Shown here piece by piece: positions 30,059 to 38,913 of a stretch of DNA of 64,000 nt. How positions within the stretch are numbered: the stretch's first letter is position 1; each line of letters starts with the position of its first letter. The position numbers were made by a program, and so were the translations under genes. The stretch spans positions 1-64,000 of the forward strand of contig JAMCWJ010000101.1 of NCBI GenBank assembly GCA_023475105.1, in the 5' to 3' direction. The stretch comes from Nitrospirota bacterium. GTDB taxonomy: Bacteria > Nitrospirota > Thermodesulfovibrionia > Thermodesulfovibrionales > UBA9159. Below the pieces are notes generated by a model. The model was not told the DNA's origin. It ran no database searches and saw nothing but the letters and a program-made list of their open reading frames with translations.

Positions 30059-30459
30059 TTTCCGACAATGTAGTCTCTTAACAAAGGATTCCCCTGCCTG
30101 ATAACTTCTATCTTACTTTGTCTGCTCATATTCTTTAGCTGTTTTTCCCGGATTATGGCGCTTCGGCTGTCCAGACAAATCTCATAATATACAAGCTTAT
30201 GCAGGTAGTACTTGGCCGTAAAGCAGCGGGGATTACTAAGGGGAACATAAGTAGGATACCTTTGAATGTCACTCCGGCTTGACCGGAGTCTCTCTTAAGA
30301 AGGATTCCCGACAAGCGGGAATGACATCCTACTAACGAACGTATTAGTAACATCGTTCTTATGCTCATAGACTCTCCGTATGAGATCATTGGTCACCCCG
30401 ACATACAAGGTCGGTCTCGCATTGGCCATGATATACACAGCAAAGATATTTTCTCTCAC
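30037..30459 (-). pseudogene. GIY-YIG nuclease-like gene interrupted by a REP-like element
   Basis: GTG start: [43 protein letters not shown]-[insert, one TAA][62 protein letters not shown]; both halves in the same frame. Confidence 0.88.
30267..30326. repeat. REP-like paired palindrome R5, inside the GIY-YIG frame
   Basis: TGTCACTCCGGCTTGACCGGAGTC...GATTCCCGACAAGCGGGAATGACA, flanked by AGTAGGAT (30250-30257) and ATCCTACT (30326-30333). Confidence 0.92.
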
Positions 30460-30478
30460 TCAGCCGGTATATCAGAAA

Positions 30479-30502
30479 GATTCCGGACAAGCCGGAATGA
30501 CA
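30479..30502. repeat. REP-like half unit R6, right 24-bp terminal inverted repeat
   Basis: GATTCCGGACAAGCCGGAATGACA. Confidence 0.95.
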
Positions 30503-30592
30503 TCGAAACAAAATTGGGATAACCACTCTATCTCGCATAGACCCATTAAAAAGCCGGATGCGCCACTAAAACTTTAAACAGGAGGTAATGAA

Positions 30593-31084
30593 ATGAAGGA
30601 AGTATTACTTGTCGTGGGGGCGTGGATACATCTGTTTGCATCGATCGTATGGGTAGGGGGCATATTCTTCATCTTATTCGCTGCCTTTCCGGGCGCCAAG
30701 GAGACCCTTGAGCAGCCGGGCAAGCTTATGGGTGCTTTAAGCAAACGTTTTGCACCTTTAGCAAATATCAGCATCCTTTTTATTTTCGTGACCGGCATTC
30801 TCATGAGTTTGTCGTCTCACAGTCTCTCCGAAATCACATCACTTGGTAGCGCGTGGTCACAAGCGTTGTTGGTGAAAATCATGCTTGCACTGATCATGAC
30901 AGGCATTCATTTTTACAGGGGACTGGTAGTTGCCCCAAAGATCACAAAGTTGACAGCGGAAGGCGGGCGTTTAGAAAACATCAGCGGTCTTCAAAAGCAG
31001 TCACTAAACTTGGTAAAACTGAACTTACTATTTGGCCTAACCGTGCTCTTGATCACCGGCATATTGTATGCCTTTCGCGGTTAA
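30593..31084 (+). CDS. CopD-family membrane protein
   Basis: 163 aa; GAWIHLFASIVWVGGIFFILFAAFPG, four hydrophobic segments. Confidence 0.78.
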   Translation: MKEVLLVVGAWIHLFASIVWVGGIFFILFAAFPGAKETLEQPGKLMGALSKRFAPLANISILFIFVTGILMSLSSHSLSEITSLGSAWSQALLVKIMLALIMTGIHFYRGLVVAPKITKLTAEGGRLENISGLQKQSLNLVKLNLLFGLTVLLITGILYAFRG

Positions 31085-31149
31085 CTCGTGGCAGAAAATG
31101 TTGTTGCTTTTGGCAGCGGGAATAATGATAGAAGAATGCTCGATGCCGC

Positions 31150-31616
31150 TTATCTTTGGCCAATATAATTTTTCATCAGTCCTTTTAATTCTTCCCTTGC
31201 CCTTGAAATCCTTGATTTTACGGTGCCTACTGAGACTTCGAGAATGTCCGCAATTTCTTCGTAAGATATACCTTCTATTTCCTTCAATATAATTGCTGTC
31301 CTGAGCTTTTGGGGGAGTTTTCCTACACTATTATGGAAAGCGAGGCCAATCTGCTTTGACTCATAAAGTTTTTCCGGTGACGGCTCATGGGAGACCGGTT
31401 CCAGAATATACTCCTCGTTCTCGTCCGATTTTGATTCTGATACGCCTTGATAAAAGTGTCCTGGGCCGCATCCTCAGCGTCATGCGCGTTACCGAGCATA
31501 TAACGGCACAGATTGTATATCCTGTCCTGGTACTTGAGCACGATTTCTTCAAATGCAGTGCTATCACCGTCTTTGAATCTTTTCAGAATTTGGAGATCAT
31601 CAGATTTTTCACTCAT
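31150..31616 (-). pseudogene. ECF sigma factor with internal deletion/frameshift
   Basis: SDDLQILKRFKDGDSTAFEEIVLKYQDRIYNLCRYMLGNAHDAEDAAQDTFIKAYQ, then other frame SESKSDENEEYILEPVSHE...KLPQKLRTAIILKEIEGISYEEIADILEVSVGTVKSRISRAREELK. Confidence 0.82.
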
Positions 31617-31623
31617 TGTAAAC

Positions 31624-32766
31624 TCAGAATACAACTGCCGAAATGACTGCGGTTATGACCACAACATAGAGGATGTCCATCTTTTTTATCAGCGCCGCAA
31701 AAGCTAGACATACCAATACCACTCTGATAAGATCCCAAGAAACAGCGAACGCAAATTTGATCGTCACAAAGAAAAGAAGCCCCACGAACGAGGCGAGTAT
31801 TCCTTTTGTCGCCCCAATGAAATATTCCGATGTCCTTAATCTATCGAAGAACGGCGTTATGGCAATGACGATAAGGAAAGAAGGGGTAAAGACCGCCATC
31901 GTCGCTATTATCGCACCTGACAGCCCGTAGAGGAGAAAACCTACAAAGGTCGAGGTGATAATAATAGGGCCGGGCGTCACTTGTCCGAGCGCTATTCCAT
32001 CCATGAGTGTCTTATTGTCCATCCATCCCCGTACGTTGACTATTTCATGAAGCATTAAAGGGACAGAGGCAAAGCCGCCGCCGAAGGCAAAAATATCTAT
32101 CTTCATCATCAGTGCCGCAAGGCCGAAAAGTCTTATATCTATGAGATAAAGCACAAGAAGTCCGGCGCATAAGATAAACAGCAACGCCAGGGATGGTTTA
32201 AAGCTGTATCTTTCCGGTATGGATGCAAAAACAGCACTTCCTCTCCTCAACAATATCATACCGGCAAGCGCGGCTCCCGCGATCACAACAAAGGGACTCA
32301 CGCCCACCTGGAAAAGCACAACTGCTCCCACAGCGATGAGGACATCCCTGTAATCCTTAAACGTGCTTTTACCGAAGGAATATGTCGCATTCGCTACAAT
32401 AGCGACCACCACGACCTGTAGACCGCTAAAAAGTGAGACAATTTTCGGAACAGAATGATATTTCGCGTAAAGCAATGAAAGTGTCAGCATTAGAAGGAAA
32501 GCCGGTAGACCGAAGCCGACGAAGGATGCCAATGCCCCAGGGATGCCTCTTACACTGAGGCCCACATATGCAGCTGTTTGCATGACGGTGGCGCCCGGAA
32601 TAGTTTGACAAAGTGCGACACCTTCCTTAAATCTCTCTTCCTCAAGCCATTTGCGGCGTGTTACAGCCATTTCTCTTATGTATGCAACCATTGCTGGACC
32701 GCCGAAGGCTGTCAGACCAAGGCTGAGGAAAGAAAGAAAAAGTGTGCTTAGGGAGGGTAGCCTCAA
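31624..32766 (-). CDS. chrA: Chromate transporter, long form (two CHR domains)
   Basis: 380 aa; LTAFGGPAMVAYIREMAVTRRKWL, GQVTPGPIIITSTFVG. Confidence 0.92.
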   Translation of the reverse strand: MRLPSLSTLFLSFLSLGLTAFGGPAMVAYIREMAVTRRKWLEEERFKEGVALCQTIPGATVMQTAAYVGLSVRGIPGALASFVGFGLPAFLLMLTLSLLYAKYHSVPKIVSLFSGLQVVVVAIVANATYSFGKSTFKDYRDVLIAVGAVVLFQVGVSPFVVIAGAALAGMILLRRGSAVFASIPERYSFKPSLALLFILCAGLLVLYLIDIRLFGLAALMMKIDIFAFGGGFASVPLMLHEIVNVRGWMDNKTLMDGIALGQVTPGPIIITSTFVGFLLYGLSGAIIATMAVFTPSFLIVIAITPFFDRLRTSEYFIGATKGILASFVGLLFFVTIKFAFAVSWDLIRVVLVCLAFAALIKKMDILYVVVITAVISAVVF

Positions 32767-32774
32767 TAATACTC

Positions 32775-33611
32775 CTATGCTTTTACAACCAGAACAGCCG
32801 TTTCAGAATGGCCGATCACCCTTTCAGTTACGCTTCCCATGAGGAGCCTTTTAAGCCCTGTTCTTCCATGGCTTCCGACAATAATCAGATCTGCATGCCT
32901 TTGTTTTGTAGTGGCAACAATGGCCTCATATGGTTTTCCAATCAAGGTACGTCCTTCCGCCTGAACGCCGTCGGCTTTTGCAAGGTCCACAATTTTTCTC
33001 ACATTGTTTTCAACTGCGGAGACTTCAGCATCGTTCCAGGCAACGGACACCACAATCAGTGCGCTTTCACACTTTTTTGCTATTCCGATGGCTTCTCGCG
33101 CTGCTGCCTCACTGAATCCTGAACCGTCCGTTGCCATAAGAATATTCCTGCATTCCACCTTTGCATCAGGGGGGATAACGAGTACATTACAAGGCGCGTG
33201 ACCGATAACCCTGGCAGCGACGCTCCCCATCATGAGCCTCGGAAGGCCTGTTCTCCCATGCCGGCCCATTATAATTACATCTGCCCGACTCTTTGCCGCT
33301 GCATCTACAATGTCCCGGTATGGCTCTTCACTATGAGGCGCACTGATTTCGCAGTCAATACCCTCCTGTGATGCCCTCATCATGATCGCTTCGAGATGCT
33401 TCGCTGCCTCCTCTTCCTCTTTCTCAATGACCCGAGACATGGTTATCTCTAGTTCGAGATTCGTTTTAACCACGTATATGGCAATGAGCATGCTTGAACA
33501 CCGCCTTGAAAGACTCAAAGCTTCCCGTATCGCTCCCTCGCTGAACTTCGAGCCGTCAGTCGCCAGAAGTAACCTTCCCGACCTATCAAATGGACAAATC
33601 TGACTGTTCAT
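32775..33611 (-). CDS. Universal stress protein, two UspA domains
   Basis: LLATDGSKFSEGAIREAL ... IIMGRHGRTGLPRLMMGSVAARVIGHAPCNVLVI; ILMATDGSGFSEAAAREAI ... IIVGSHGRTGLKRLLMGSVTERVIGHSETAVLVV. Confidence 0.95.
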   Translation of the reverse strand: MNSQICPFDRSGRLLLATDGSKFSEGAIREALSLSRRCSSMLIAIYVVKTNLELEITMSRVIEKEEEEAAKHLEAIMMRASQEGIDCEISAPHSEEPYRDIVDAAAKSRADVIIMGRHGRTGLPRLMMGSVAARVIGHAPCNVLVIPPDAKVECRNILMATDGSGFSEAAAREAIGIAKKCESALIVVSVAWNDAEVSAVENNVRKIVDLAKADGVQAEGRTLIGKPYEAIVATTKQRHADLIIVGSHGRTGLKRLLMGSVTERVIGHSETAVLVVKA

Positions 33612-33660
33612 ATTATCCCCCCATTGTTCTTATTTAACCCGGCAATAGTATATCGTAATC

Positions 33661-33726
33661 TGTCATCCCCGCTTGTCGGGGATCTTTCTTTGTTTTCAGA
33701 AGGATTCCGGACGAGCCGGAATGACA
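33661..33726. repeat. REP-like paired palindrome, copy R7
   Basis: TGTCATCCCCGCTTGTCGGGGATC...GATTCCGGACGAGCCGGAATGACA. Confidence 0.9.
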
Positions 33727-33790
33727 ACGTTCAGGTATTTGATTGCCGCCTTAAATAAATTCTGCGTTATCGCCACAGATAAGAAGTTTT

Positions 33791-34309
33791 TCATAATAAT
33801 ACCGCCCCCAGAATGCCGGCCCCGACAATCACAAAAGAAGGGTCTGTCTTTGTGAAAGCAATCACCGCAAAGCTGATTATGGCGATCCCAAACGTAAGGG
33901 GGTCCACAAGCGCCGTATTCCCAAGGGAAATAGCTACAGCGGACAACAGTCCTATAACGGCGGGTTTTATTCCTTTGAAACTCGACTGGACGATTATTGA
34001 TTCCTTGTACTCGTAATAGTACTTGGCTACGATTGTTACGATGATGATGCATGGCAGGTATGAACTGACCATTGCCAATACGGCTCCTATCAGGCCGCTG
34101 ATTTTGTAGCCGATAACGGCATTCATAACAGTAAGGGGACCGGGAGTGAGCTGCCCGATTGCGATGGCATCCAGAAATTCCTGATTGGTCAGCCAATGAT
34201 ATTTCTCCACAAATTCCTTCTGGAGCATGGGAAGCATTACGAAGCCGCCTCCTATGGTGAGGGCGTTGATGACGATAAGCAACCAGCAGAGCTTCAGTAA
34301 GACCATCAA
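33791..34309 (-). CDS. Chromate transporter, short form
   Basis: 172 aa CHR domain; TIGGGFVMLPMLQKEFVEKYHWLTNQEFLDAIAIGQLTPGPL. Confidence 0.9.
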   Translation of the reverse strand: MMVLLKLCWLLIVINALTIGGGFVMLPMLQKEFVEKYHWLTNQEFLDAIAIGQLTPGPLTVMNAVIGYKISGLIGAVLAMVSSYLPCIIIVTIVAKYYYEYKESIIVQSSFKGIKPAVIGLLSAVAISLGNTALVDPLTFGIAIISFAVIAFTKTDPSFVIVGAGILGAVLL

Positions 34310-34851
34310 GTCCTCCTTCCATATACGAGAAGTCCGATTATCCCGGAAGCCAGAATAAGCCCGATAGGGTTTAGCTTGAACAATGCGAGTGCAAAAAAAG
34401 CTACAGAAGCAAACAGCGCTGCTTTGAGATCCTTGATAGTGTTTCTCGACATCTTGAAAATGATTGAAAGAAGTAGCCCTACAACGGCCGCGCCCACGCC
34501 CTTCATGACCGAGGTCAACAGGACATTCCCCTTGCTTTTTACGTAGAAGACTGCAAGGAGTATAGCCAACATGGTACCCGTAAACGACTGACCTGCAGTT
34601 GTGGCAAGAGCTCCCTTTATCTTTTTCAGCTTGTATCCGATGCAGATACCTGTATTTACTATGGGAGGCCCCGGTGTCATCTGTCCTATCGCCACGCTCT
34701 CGACAAACTCTTCATGAGTAAGCCATTTCCCCTTTTCCACGAGTTCCCTTTCAAAAAAAGCAAGCATCGAATATACGCCACCAAAAGAGAAAGACCCTAT
34801 TTTAAGGAATTTCCAGAAAATATCTTTGACAGTTATGTTGTCCTCTTTCAT
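34306..34851 (-). CDS. Chromate transporter, short form
   Basis: 181 aa CHR domain; SFGGVYSMLAFFERELVEKGKWLTHEEFVESVAIGQMTPGPPIVN. Confidence 0.9.
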   Translation of the reverse strand: MKEDNITVKDIFWKFLKIGSFSFGGVYSMLAFFERELVEKGKWLTHEEFVESVAIGQMTPGPPIVNTGICIGYKLKKIKGALATTAGQSFTGTMLAILLAVFYVKSKGNVLLTSVMKGVGAAVVGLLLSIIFKMSRNTIKDLKAALFASVAFFALALFKLNPIGLILASGIIGLLVYGRRT

Positions 34852-34868
34852 CCTTGCCTCCTTGTCGT

Positions 34869-35330
34869 CTAACGCCCTTCCCCCGCGTTTCGAGTTGTCC
34901 CGGGTCGCTGTTCTCCGTGGACACCGAGACCGCCTTTTTCAAACTCAGTACGGATTACGTCGTAGAATTGCCTTTTCTGCTCGGGGCTGAGGAGCTCTTT
35001 TTCCTGGAGGATATGGTCGATAACTTCTCTTTCCAATTGCGTCTGAAGCTTCGAAATATCCCTGCTTTTGCCCTCAATCGCCCGCATGTCAGGAGGGTCT
35101 GCGAAGAGGAGGTCGTTTAATTCGAGCCTGTTTTGGCGCAGGGCCTGGCGAATTCCCGCCACACGAGGCAGAAAGTCTCTTCTTATATCCTCGACCTGTT
35201 GTTTCTGCCCTTCGCTTATATTGATAAGGTCGAGATAGCCTCTGATCGGCTTGCGCCGCACTCCTATAAACCTGCTCGCCAGAAGGATAATGACCATCAG
35301 TAAGAGAAATATTAATAGGAAATCCTTCAT
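34869..35330 (-). CDS. Periplasmic heavy-metal sensor / Spy-like protein
   Basis: 153 aa; NISEGQKQQVEDIRRDFLPRVAGIRQALRQNRLELNDLL. Confidence 0.72.
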   Translation of the reverse strand: MKDFLLIFLLLMVIILLASRFIGVRRKPIRGYLDLINISEGQKQQVEDIRRDFLPRVAGIRQALRQNRLELNDLLFADPPDMRAIEGKSRDISKLQTQLEREVIDHILQEKELLSPEQKRQFYDVIRTEFEKGGLGVHGEQRPGTTRNAGEGR

Positions 35331-35755
35331 GTGGACTCTCCTTGGATAAGGGAAATATAAATGCTCGAAAGGGAATCGGGAGGGAAATCATCGAAGCTGC
35401 GCAAATAAGCGTTAAGTAGTGTCCGCCTCCTGTATGCGTTAGTTTCCAGCGGACAGAGAACGAGAGAGACCGCCGAGCGCAAAGCAGTCAGCGCAGGCGT
35501 AAGGATATGCCTTTTTACATAGACACGGCGTTTCCATGAGGAAGCTCTGTGAATAGTTGTCAGAATGAATGAGCGGGACGGGCTTTCATCGGGAAGTTCG
35601 TCCAATAAGTGTATGACCTGCCGAAGGGACCTTTCCTCCTGTGCGCACGCAGGGCACTCATGGAGGTGTCCTTCAATTAACTTGAGCTCACGGGCCGATA
35701 ATTCGTTGTCTATGAACGCCGAGAGCCTCTCACGTATTTCCTTGCAGTCCCTCAT
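35327..35755 (-). CDS. Anti-sigma factor with zf-HC2 zinc finger
   Basis: KEIRERLSAFIDNELSARELKLIEGHLHECPACAQEERSL. Confidence 0.87.
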   Translation of the reverse strand: MRDCKEIRERLSAFIDNELSARELKLIEGHLHECPACAQEERSLRQVIHLLDELPDESPSRSFILTTIHRASSWKRRVYVKRHILTPALTALRSAVSLVLCPLETNAYRRRTLLNAYLRSFDDFPPDSLSSIYISLIQGEST

Positions 35756-35807
35756 ATATATATAAACACGAGAATCGGCAAAAACTTGCGGTCTGGAGAA
35801 GAAAAAA

Positions 35808-36368
35808 CTAAAGATAGGGGGTCAGCTGTTTTCTAAGACGCTGGCGAGCCCTGTGGATGAGGGACTCGACGGCTGATATGGAGCAGTTCATCATCTGGCT
35901 GATCTCAAAGTAGGAGAATCCGCTATACTTGTGGAGGAGCAGCGCAACCCGTTGCTTTTCCGGAAGGCTTTTGAGCGCGTTCTTCAGGGTGGAACTTAAC
36001 TCTCGGTTTTCCAAGTCTCTTGCAGGCGACGGGCACTTTGCGGCAAGAAACACAAAACCGGCCTCATTCAGTTCAAAGATGTCGATGGTATTACGATGTA
36101 TTCTGTTATCCCTTAATTCATTGAGGCAAAGATTGGTGGCTATTTTGAAAAGCCATGTCTTGAAGGAAGAAAGCAGTCTGTAGTCCTTTGCAGCTTTGAA
36201 TACCCGCAGAAACACCTCCTGCGCGATATCTTCTGATGCGGCCCTGTCCCCGGTGTACCTAAAGATGTAATTGAGCAGGGGGTTCTGGTAACGATCGACA
36301 ATCTCGCGGAATGCCGAGAGATCTCCTTTTGCAACCTCTGCCATTATTTTCGATTCAGATTCATCCAT
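35808..36368 (-). CDS. ECF RNA polymerase sigma factor
   Basis: 186 aa; DLSAFREIVDRYQNPLLNYIFRYTGDRAASEDIAQEVFLRVFKAAKDY ... LPEKQRVALLLHKYSGFSYFEISQMMNCSISAVESLIHRARQRL. Confidence 0.95.
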   Translation of the reverse strand: MDESESKIMAEVAKGDLSAFREIVDRYQNPLLNYIFRYTGDRAASEDIAQEVFLRVFKAAKDYRLLSSFKTWLFKIATNLCLNELRDNRIHRNTIDIFELNEAGFVFLAAKCPSPARDLENRELSSTLKNALKSLPEKQRVALLLHKYSGFSYFEISQMMNCSISAVESLIHRARQRLRKQLTPYL

Positions 36369-36412
36369 TGATCTATGTGTATCGTATCAGAAATCAGTTT
36401 CTTTTACTGGTA

Positions 36413-37348
36413 CTATTTCAGTATCCCCTTCACAATCACATCCACCGCTTCTTCGGGCGTCAGTCCGTGCGCCATAAGTGTCTCCATCTGGCGCTTGTCA
36501 ACGCTGCCGATTGCAGCCTCGTGGGTCACCTTTGCAAGCGGATTTGTGACATTCACGATAGGAATTGCCTTTGCTACGGCATTATCTTTCACGATCTCCA
36601 TGCAGTCTACATGCCCCCGCGCTCCGGCTGCGTTCCCCTCAGTAATGCCTGTCACCTCCGCCTCTGCCTCATCTTCGAGAGCCACTCTTGTCTTGATCAA
36701 TCCTCTTGAATTTTCCCCTGCAAGGATGACCTTTTCTTTTATCTTTATATTGTCATTCGCATGACCGAATACTCGTGCCGTCAGTTCAGTTACCGCATTT
36801 TCTCCCGCTTCAACAGAGTAATCTATGTCGAGTTTGCCGACTCGCCCTGTGATCAACGTGAAATCTGTGAAGTATCTGCCGTTCCTGGCGACTGTCACAA
36901 CAGATTTTGGCACAACCTCTATTCCCCCGTAAAGGCCGTGGAAATGGGTCTCAGAGTACCTCATCTCCGCCCCTTCGCCCAGCTCGACAACAGCGTCCAT
37001 GATATGCTTCACTTTTTCGGCCTTCGGGAATATGCAGTGAGCGATAAAACGAGCTGATGAGTTCTTTTCGAGTTTAACATCCATCCTTATCTTCTGCGTG
37101 CCCTTTTTGTGAAGAATACCGAAGCAAAGATGAACAGGATTCTTTATCTTTATGCCTTCTTTGACCGTAACCTTTGCGCTTATGCCGGTCAAGGTCTCTC
37201 GTGCATCTACTTCAAGGCCTTCGAGGCTTCTCATGCTCAACAACTTATGACCGTCTGCAACGAGGTGCGCAATCTCATTGCTCGCAAGGATACCTTTGTC
37301 CCCTCCGGCCTCGCCAAAGGCCTTCATCAGCGCATCGAGATCATACAT
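36413..37348 (-). CDS. SufB/SufD-family Fe-S assembly protein (short, SmsB-like)
   Basis: ARFIAHCIFPKAEKVKHIMDAVVELGEGAEMRYSETHFHG...NPLAKVTHEAAIGSVDKRQMETLMAHGLTPEEAVDVIVKG; start overlaps sufC stop. Confidence 0.88.
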   Translation of the reverse strand: MYDLDALMKAFGEAGGDKGILASNEIAHLVADGHKLLSMRSLEGLEVDARETLTGISAKVTVKEGIKIKNPVHLCFGILHKKGTQKIRMDVKLEKNSSARFIAHCIFPKAEKVKHIMDAVVELGEGAEMRYSETHFHGLYGGIEVVPKSVVTVARNGRYFTDFTLITGRVGKLDIDYSVEAGENAVTELTARVFGHANDNIKIKEKVILAGENSRGLIKTRVALEDEAEAEVTGITEGNAAGARGHVDCMEIVKDNAVAKAIPIVNVTNPLAKVTHEAAIGSVDKRQMETLMAHGLTPEEAVDVIVKGILK

Positions 37349-38087
37349 AAGCGCATACCTTTCCGTCACAGACAAGACATTTTCCCGCCTTGTAATATTC
37401 CGCCACTTCATGAGGGCTTCCTGAGCAGACAATCTTGCCCCGGCAGATCTGGGACGCCTTATCGGAGATCAGAGCGATCTCTTCCCTGTGGGTGATCAGG
37501 AGCACTGATGAGCCGTTTTCTCTGAAGATATTGATGACATTTATGATGTCCCGCGTTGAGAGCATGTCTATCCCGGAATCAGGCTCATCCAGAATAGCGA
37601 GCTTTGGATGGAGTGCAAGAACCGATGCCAGCTCTATCCTCTTTCTTTCGCCTCCGCTCAGGCATTTATCGACCATCCTTCCCAGATACAGCTCGGCTGA
37701 GAGGCCGACCATTTCAAGATATCCGGATGAGTCCGTGCCTTCTTGCTTCAGGGAAAGGTAGTCCCTTACGGAGATCCCCTCGAAACGGACGGGTTCCTGC
37801 CATGCCATGGTTATACCGAGCTGCGCCCGTTCATGAATTCTAAGGTCGTTGATAGCCTTTCCTTCAAATCGTATCTCTCCGGATGTGGGGCTGTACCCCT
37901 CACACCCCATAATCAGATATGCAAGGGTGCTTTTGCCCGTTCCGTTTGCGCCGAGAAGGGCGTGGACTTCTGAGACCTCCATGCTCATGGAAAACTCATT
38001 TAGGATTCCTTTATCTCCTGCATGGAAGGTAACTCCCTTAATTTCAAGCAGCGGCACCTTTTCCTTTGCCTCCCCAATCGACGTCAT
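37341..38087 (-). CDS. sufC: SufC-like Fe-S assembly ATPase
   Basis: ALLGANGTGKSTLAYLIMG, CLSGGERKRIELASVLALHPKLAILDEPDSGID; C-term CLVCDGKVC. Confidence 0.9.
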   Translation of the reverse strand: MTSIGEAKEKVPLLEIKGVTFHAGDKGILNEFSMSMEVSEVHALLGANGTGKSTLAYLIMGCEGYSPTSGEIRFEGKAINDLRIHERAQLGITMAWQEPVRFEGISVRDYLSLKQEGTDSSGYLEMVGLSAELYLGRMVDKCLSGGERKRIELASVLALHPKLAILDEPDSGIDMLSTRDIINVINIFRENGSSVLLITHREEIALISDKASQICRGKIVCSGSPHEVAEYYKAGKCLVCDGKVCAYV

Positions 38088-38115
38088 ATATTCCCCTCTG
38101 CAAGCACATCTTCAA

Positions 38116-38523
38116 TCATCCTCCGGTGTTCAGTCCCATTTGAGTTGCCGGCTTAATATCTAAAACCGGCGTTCCGTCCATCATATCCAGCCCTTTGATA
38201 CGGATAATGTTGCCGTCAATTCCCAGGACCTTCGCAACTGACAAGCCAAGAGGATTGGGTCTGACCGGTGAACAGATACTGAAAACACCCAATAGCTCGT
38301 TACGGTGTCGGGGCTTCTGCACAAGCAGGTCAGAAGTAAATCGCGGGCTTTGGTGAAAATAAAAAAGCACGACAATGCGCTGACCGGCTTTAATGTCCTT
38401 AAGTCCCTCCTTATATTGCGCATCGATGACAATTATGCCTTCCGCATCAGATACAGTCCAGTGACGCGGGACCTTTTCGACATCGGTTCTGACAAAACCT
38501 ATCGGCTCAAGCTCGATCTTCAC
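38116..38523 (-). CDS. TrmO/YaeB-family tRNA methyltransferase-like protein
   Basis: EPIGFVRTDVEKVP...GVFSICSPVRPNPLGLSVAKVLGIDGNIIRIKGLDMMDGTPVLDIKP. Confidence 0.9.
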   Translation of the reverse strand: MKIELEPIGFVRTDVEKVPRHWTVSDAEGIIVIDAQYKEGLKDIKAGQRIVVLFYFHQSPRFTSDLLVQKPRHRNELLGVFSICSPVRPNPLGLSVAKVLGIDGNIIRIKGLDMMDGTPVLDIKPATQMGLNTGG

Positions 38524-38568
38524 ACCTGGTCCTCTTGTCCGACAATCCCGTCGGCAGCCGAATCAACA

Positions 38569-38913
38569 TCATATGATACGTCCTGAGAAACATACTACTT
38601 CTCCTGAGAATATTGTATCACCTTCTCCATCCCGCCCACGCGGGGAGCCTGCGCTGTCCCTGAGGACAAGAGTGCTGTCGCCCCTTTTCACCCCGGCAGC
38701 GATTATTGCGGGCTTGCCCGAGAGAGTAACTCTCGAACCCTTTAACTCAACTTTGTCGTCTTTTTCGATCTTCGTATCGAGCCGTTCAATGTACCAGCCG
38801 GGGCCAAGGTCGAAGTCCTGTCTTCTGCTTTTCGTGGCAGTGTGAAACTGAAGGAAACCTACCTGGAGATTTCTTATGAGCGTATCGTATACCTGCTTTT
38901 TTTTCATTACCAT
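38569..38913 (-). CDS. Conserved hypothetical protein
   Basis: 114 aa ORF; GPGWYIERLDTKIEKDDKVELKGSRVTLSGKPAIIAAGVKRGDSTLVLRD. Confidence 0.45.
   Translation of the reverse strand: MVMKKKQVYDTLIRNLQVGFLQFHTATKSRRQDFDLGPGWYIERLDTKIEKDDKVELKGSRVTLSGKPAIIAAGVKRGDSTLVLRDSAGSPRGRDGEGDTIFSGEVVCFSGRII

Noticed and set aside
30153-30389. 78-aa minus-strand ORF from the ORF track
   Set aside because: Different frame from the GIY-YIG sequence and runs through the repeat; likely spurious.
22096-33726. CRISPR array
   Set aside because: Repeats are dispersed double palindromes between genes, not regularly spaced direct repeats with spacers; no cas genes seen.
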